Assembly (NCBI GenBank): GCA_037447655.1 | Contig: JBBHKE010002584.1 | Location: 58,348-93,347, forward strand | Reading direction: 5' to 3' | DNA: 35,000 nucleotides | DNA from: Zygnema cylindricum | Lineage: Eukaryota > Streptophyta > Zygnematophyceae > Zygnematales > Zygnemataceae | Shown: positions 31,380-35,000 of the stretch, piece by piece | Layout of the letters: the number at the start of each line of letters is the position of its first letter | Numbering within the stretch: the first letter of the stretch is position 1 | Position numbers and translations under genes: made by a program | Notes under the pieces: generated by a model | Told to the model about the DNA's origin: nothing | Seen by the model: the letters and a program-made list of their open reading frames with translations, nothing else | Databases searched by the model: none

Positions 31380-31515
31380 CGGAAAGGAAAAATAAAATTA
31401 TTTATCAACACAATGGAAATGAACAAAATAAAATTATTTATTCTATTTTAGGTTTGAGGGTTAAAATTTGGGGGAGCCGAAGTAGCTTTATCAACACTAA
31501 TAGCGATTCACGGTG
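31380..31515. mobile_element. TA-family MITE, right part
   Basis: Ends CTAATAGCGATTCACGGTG at 31515. The body matches 24990-25115 (TATTTTAGGTTTGAGGG, TTATCAACACTAATAG). The left end is not resolved and the following bases are TT, not TA. Confidence 0.5.
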
Positions 31516-31705
31516 TTGTACAGAGAATCTTCACTATTTCTATCGTTGACTTACGGTTACATGCGCACTTAACCCTACTCACAAACCGTCGGATTGAAGT
31601 TTGTACTTTTGAAGTACACTGCAATCTCCGTACGCAACAATGTTGGTCATCTAGAAAGTGTGCACACATTGGAATCCAACAAAAATGAGTGGCGCAATAG
31701 GAATT

Positions 31706-33173
31706 TGACAAACATATAACGAATATATAAGTAGGGAATTGCTAATCGCAGAGACAATTTTTGCTGCGCGCAGGTAGTTGTCAGAAATTGTACATTTGAA
31801 GTACAGTTTCGTACAAGCTACGTACCTTTAAGTTCAGATTTGAGGTCAATCCGTCGAACAACTTTGACCGGCGGAATATTGTACTGGCGGTTAAAAAAAT
31901 GTCGCGCTTGCGAACGTCGACCGTCATAAAAAAAAAACAATTCACACGGCCGGCGCAGGTTAACTGTAACAAAACTGCGGCAGCCACATATAAATAAAAT
32001 GGTTGCGCGCAGGTAGTTTATCACTTCACGTCAGCGAGAGCACACACTTACATTTGACTTACCCGCAAAAATGAAATCTACTCGCGAACCGTTACATTGA
32101 ACTTGGACACATTAAAGGACGACGTACAACATGTATAAATTCGCACGAAACGAAATAAACTTCGTACAAAGTAAAAAAGCGTACCTGTTTCATCGATATT
32201 TATAAACGGGTACGCTTTTTTTACTTTGTACGAAGTTTATTTCGTTTCGTGCGAGTTTATACATGTTGTACGTCGTCCTTTAATTTGTGTCCAAGTTCAG
32301 TGTAACGGTTCGCGAGTAGATTTCATTTTTGCGGCTAAGTCAAATGTAAGTGTGTGCTCTCACAGACGTGAAGTGATAAACTACACCGTGAATCGCTATT
32401 AGCGTAATAAAAAATATAGCGTAATGAAACAATCAGCGTACTTTACGGTAAATTGTGTTTTTTCGGGTACACCATGATACTAATTTATCATGTACTTTAA
32501 TTTGTAAACTGCTTTGTAAAAAATTTCGACACGTAATATGTCCACACTAAAACATGTAGATGTACGAAATTGTTCAAATCGTACGCCGTTGCGTTTTTTT
32601 GACATCTGCGTATGCCTGAAAATATTGACGCAATTATATATTATTATATTTTCTGTACTTTTAAATTTAAAAATGTACGGAATAGTACAGATCTGACAGT
32701 CCGTACACCACACTATTTAAAAGGGCACTAAATTACAGTTATGAACCGCATTGAGCGGGGTACCTCAAATAACGTGCAAAAACATTTAGCGTACTTTATT
32801 CTATTTGAGAATTTGCCCCAAAAAAAGGGGTACCACAATTAGCGTCATGTACGCTAATAGCGATTCACGGTGTACCTGTGCGCAGCCATTTTATTTATAT
32901 GTGGCTGCCGCAGTTTTGTTACAGTTAACCTGCGCCGGCCGTGTGAATTGTTTTTTTTTTATAAGGTTCGACGTTCGCAAGCGCGACATTTTTTTAACCG
33001 CCAGTACAATATTCCGCCGGTCAAAGTTGTTCGACGGATTGACCGTCAAATCTGAACTTAAAGGTACGTAGCTTGTACGAAACTGTACTTCAAATGTACA
33101 ATTTCTGACAACTACCTGCGCGCAGCAAAAATCGTCTTTGCGATTAGCAATTCCCTATAAATATGTCTGTCAG
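31706..33173. repeat. Long foldback palindrome
   Basis: Arm 1 (31706-32190) and arm 2 (32204-33173, less a 491-bp insert) are inverted copies about 97-98 percent alike where compared, around a 13-base loop CATCGATATTTAT. The core ends GGGAATTGC...GCAATTCCC are each flanked by TA (31732-31733, 33156-33157), so it may itself be a foldback transposon. There is no coding sequence. Transcribed, it would form a hairpin of over 450 bp. Confidence 0.92.
32384..32872. mobile_element. TA-family MITE, complete 489-bp copy inside the palindrome
   Basis: CACCGTGAATCGCTATTAG at both ends, inverted; 23 terminal bases are identical. TA lies on both sides (32382-32383, 32873-32874). The other arm of the palindrome holds the empty site ACTACCTGC (complement near 32004-32012) with a single TA, which proves the 2-bp duplication. 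Its sequence is non-coding. Confidence 0.92.
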
Positions 33174-33529
33174 AAAACACGACAAAAAGGCTGAGTACGC
33201 CTTCCACGTGGTCGACTCTCCTCCGTCACCTCGATAAGAAGAAGTGAGCTGGAATTTTTTGTCTGAAAAGTAAGTAAAGTATAGTACTCCGCGGTCCCTT
33301 ATTGTTTTGGGATAACGAAGGGCTCTCCGTTAAAGTAAAGGTCGTTTGCCCTTGAATTATATTAAATACGGTTAGCGCCCAATAATGGCCACGTGCGGCA
33401 AAAAATAACCAATGAAGTCGACGTTGACGGTCGCAACGCACTGAAAGGAAACAAATGTACAAGTTCAGATCGGCATGCTACGTGTGCAGTACAGCCTCCG
33501 TCGTATTTAGAATTGATAACACACACTAA

Positions 33530-33760
33530 GGGTATGTCCCCATGTGCTTAAGGGTTTTTTTCTGTCGTTTTCTCGTACAACTTAGTGCCGTACTGCCTAA
33601 GTTGCAACCGTACGAAGAATCGCAAATTTGTAGAGTACAATTTGCGTCATCCTCGAACTTAGGATGTACGAAAATTTGTCTTCTTGTGTTTTTCGACCCA
33701 CTTCCACGACAAAAAACGTCATCTTCAAACTTATGTTTAAAATACATGCTCGATGTGTTT
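33530..33760. mobile_element. Tourist-like element, partial
   Basis: TAA then GGGTATGTCCCCATGTGC begins a stretch matching the left part of 28243-29171 (GCGTCATC, GAACTTAG, GACCCACTTCCACG). No matching right end is found before the window ends. Confidence 0.6.
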
Positions 33761-34082
33761 TAAAACTAGGTATTTTCGATAAACAAATAGGAACATATAT
33801 TCGCACGAGCCGTAATTTTCGAAAATTTTCCTACGATTTCCAAAGACAAAGAAAAGAATAAAATTTGATATGTTTTGTCTGTTTTAGTTCAATACGACGA
33901 AGAAAAGTACACAATTTGTTTGGTTTTGTCCGTTTTTGTCTAGTACACTTTTTTTTTTGCAGAGGTCTCAAAATTTTGATGCCATTTCACATCGACCGGA
34001 CAGGAGAAGAGAAGGCAAAGCGCATCGTCTTCAACCGTAAAACGGCACAGGCTGGAAGGTGATACGTCTACAATGTCAAAGT

Positions 34083-34140
34083 CCGTACATTTCCCGTAAA
34101 AAACCGTACATTTCCCGTAAAAAACCGTACATTTCCCCTA
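34083..34140. repeat. 21-bp short tandem repeat
   Basis: CCGTACATTTCCCGTAAAAA and one more A, at 34083, 34104 and, in part, 34125; the third copy changes to TTTCCCCTAAATTTCCC. Confidence 0.9.
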
Positions 34141-34399
34141 AATTTCCCATTTAGTTTACCGGACAGAATGTACTCCGCGTTTTTTTGCGATTTTTTCAAA
34201 GTCACGAACTATACGAAGAAATCGGGAAAAAGGAAAAAATCGCACGAACAACTATGGTTTCGGTACTATAGTTTTAGAACTGTAAAGTACTGTTTTAAAT
34301 TTTTCAACGTTTATGTGCTGCACTGGCCGTAATAAACTGCAAGTAAACAGATACAGAACAACTTCTTATACGTAGCATGCCACGCTATATAAAGTCAAT

Positions 34400-34576
34400 A
34401 ATATAATACAGTATGTTATAACGTACTATTGTATGCATACTACATTTTTTTAAGATATCGCCGATATAGAATTTGTTGGTCTCGGACCGATATATTGGGA
34501 CCTCTGACCGTTCGATAACCGATAACTATCGGTATCGGTGTTATCGCGATAATTTTTTTACCGATACACAACACTA
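34400..34576. mobile_element. hAT-like MITE, truncated inverted copy
   Basis: Reverse of the left part of 30022-30495: GAATTTGTTGGTCTCGG, ACCGTTCGATAACCGATAAC, then the end CCGATACACAACACTA at 34561-34576. The opposite end is absent. Confidence 0.75.
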
Positions 34577-34767
34577 CAATTTACGCTTCCTTCATTAACA
34601 GTTAACCGTTTCTTGTTACGCTTCCCGTGAAATTTGACACTTGCGACAGCGTAACATTTTGAAAATATTTGAGATGGAAACCTCCCCTAAAAATCCCCTA
34701 AATTTCTCCAATTCTCAACCGCCGGAGACAATATTTCGTAATACTTGTGTGATACTTACCGTCACTA

Positions 34768-34984
34768 CATCGTGTATCGCTATCAGAGTTAACAAAATTT
34801 ACGCCACTTAAAACGTCTTTTCTCCGTACACTATTTGTCCGATTTTCAATTTGAGACCGTCAATCGGATGCTGAAAATCTTACCTTTCAATCGAAACCGT
34901 CAGATCTAAAAACTGACATACGTGTACGGAGAAATATGTTTAAAGAGACGAAAAAAACATTAACAGTAATAACGATTCACGGTG
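34768..34984. mobile_element. TA-family MITE, complete 217-bp copy
   Basis: Left CATCGTGTATCGCTATCAG after TA (34766-34767); right GTAATAACGATTCACGGTG before TA (34985-34986). It is the same subtype as 25126-25339 (GCCACTTAAAACGTCTTTTCTC, then GAGAAATATGTTTAA). Confidence 0.8.
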
Positions 34985-35000
34985 TAGTGTTCTGTACGGT

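Noticed and set aside
1-35000. CRISPR array, prokaryotic operon, defence system or host gene
   Set aside because: No regular spacer-repeat array, no ribosome-binding-site-led gene chains, and every recognisable protein motif belongs to a copia element.

Overview
The window looks like nuclear DNA from a repeat-rich eukaryote. I see no host gene, rRNA, operon or CRISPR array that I can support. It is AT-rich and built almost wholly of layered transposons: two complete-length and one nested Ty1/copia-type LTR retrotransposon, a solo-LTR-like remnant, and a dense set of small non-autonomous DNA transposons. A plant or alga is plausible from the copia proteins and Tourist/hAT-like MITEs, but the sequence does not settle the organism.

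Layout. 1-2097: AT-rich, with a 60-bp tandem duplication. 2098-9342 (minus): copia-A, an old decayed element with 1002-bp LTRs, target duplication TGGGT and a solo-LTR-like insert (copia-C, 6089-6985) of a related subfamily. 9343-11842: MITEs and a GA-rich tract. 11843-23821 (plus): copia-D, split by copia-B (13710-20148, minus), a young element with two 1048-bp LTRs differing at about five sites, target duplication ATAGC and a 1450-codon gag-pol frame broken by only two stops. 23827-27700: the rest of a segmental duplication whose other copy lacks the copia insertions, plus GA-rich tracts. 28243-29171: a Tourist-like element with TAA duplications. 29800-34984: many TA-flanked MITEs, a hAT-like MITE with an 8-bp duplication, and a long foldback palindrome carrying a MITE whose empty site survives in the other arm.

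Most unusual points. (1) In copia-A, -B, -C and -D the gag start codon lies inside the LTR. In A, B and D a primer binding site complementary to the anticodon arm of initiator tRNA-Met (half-tRNA priming, as in Drosophila copia and yeast Ty5) follows the LTR directly and is itself translated in gag, in different frames in the two lineages. (2) The LTRs of A, B and C carry divergent tRNA-like modules with A-box and B-box-like motifs, all antisense to the element. (3) The window holds internal empty sites for a MITE, for copia-D and for a TTTTAA-flanked element, so insertion order and target duplications can be read directly.

Inferred order: copia-A is old (LTRs visibly diverged), copia-D is intermediate, and copia-B inserted into copia-D recently. 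All coordinates and comparisons were made by eye.
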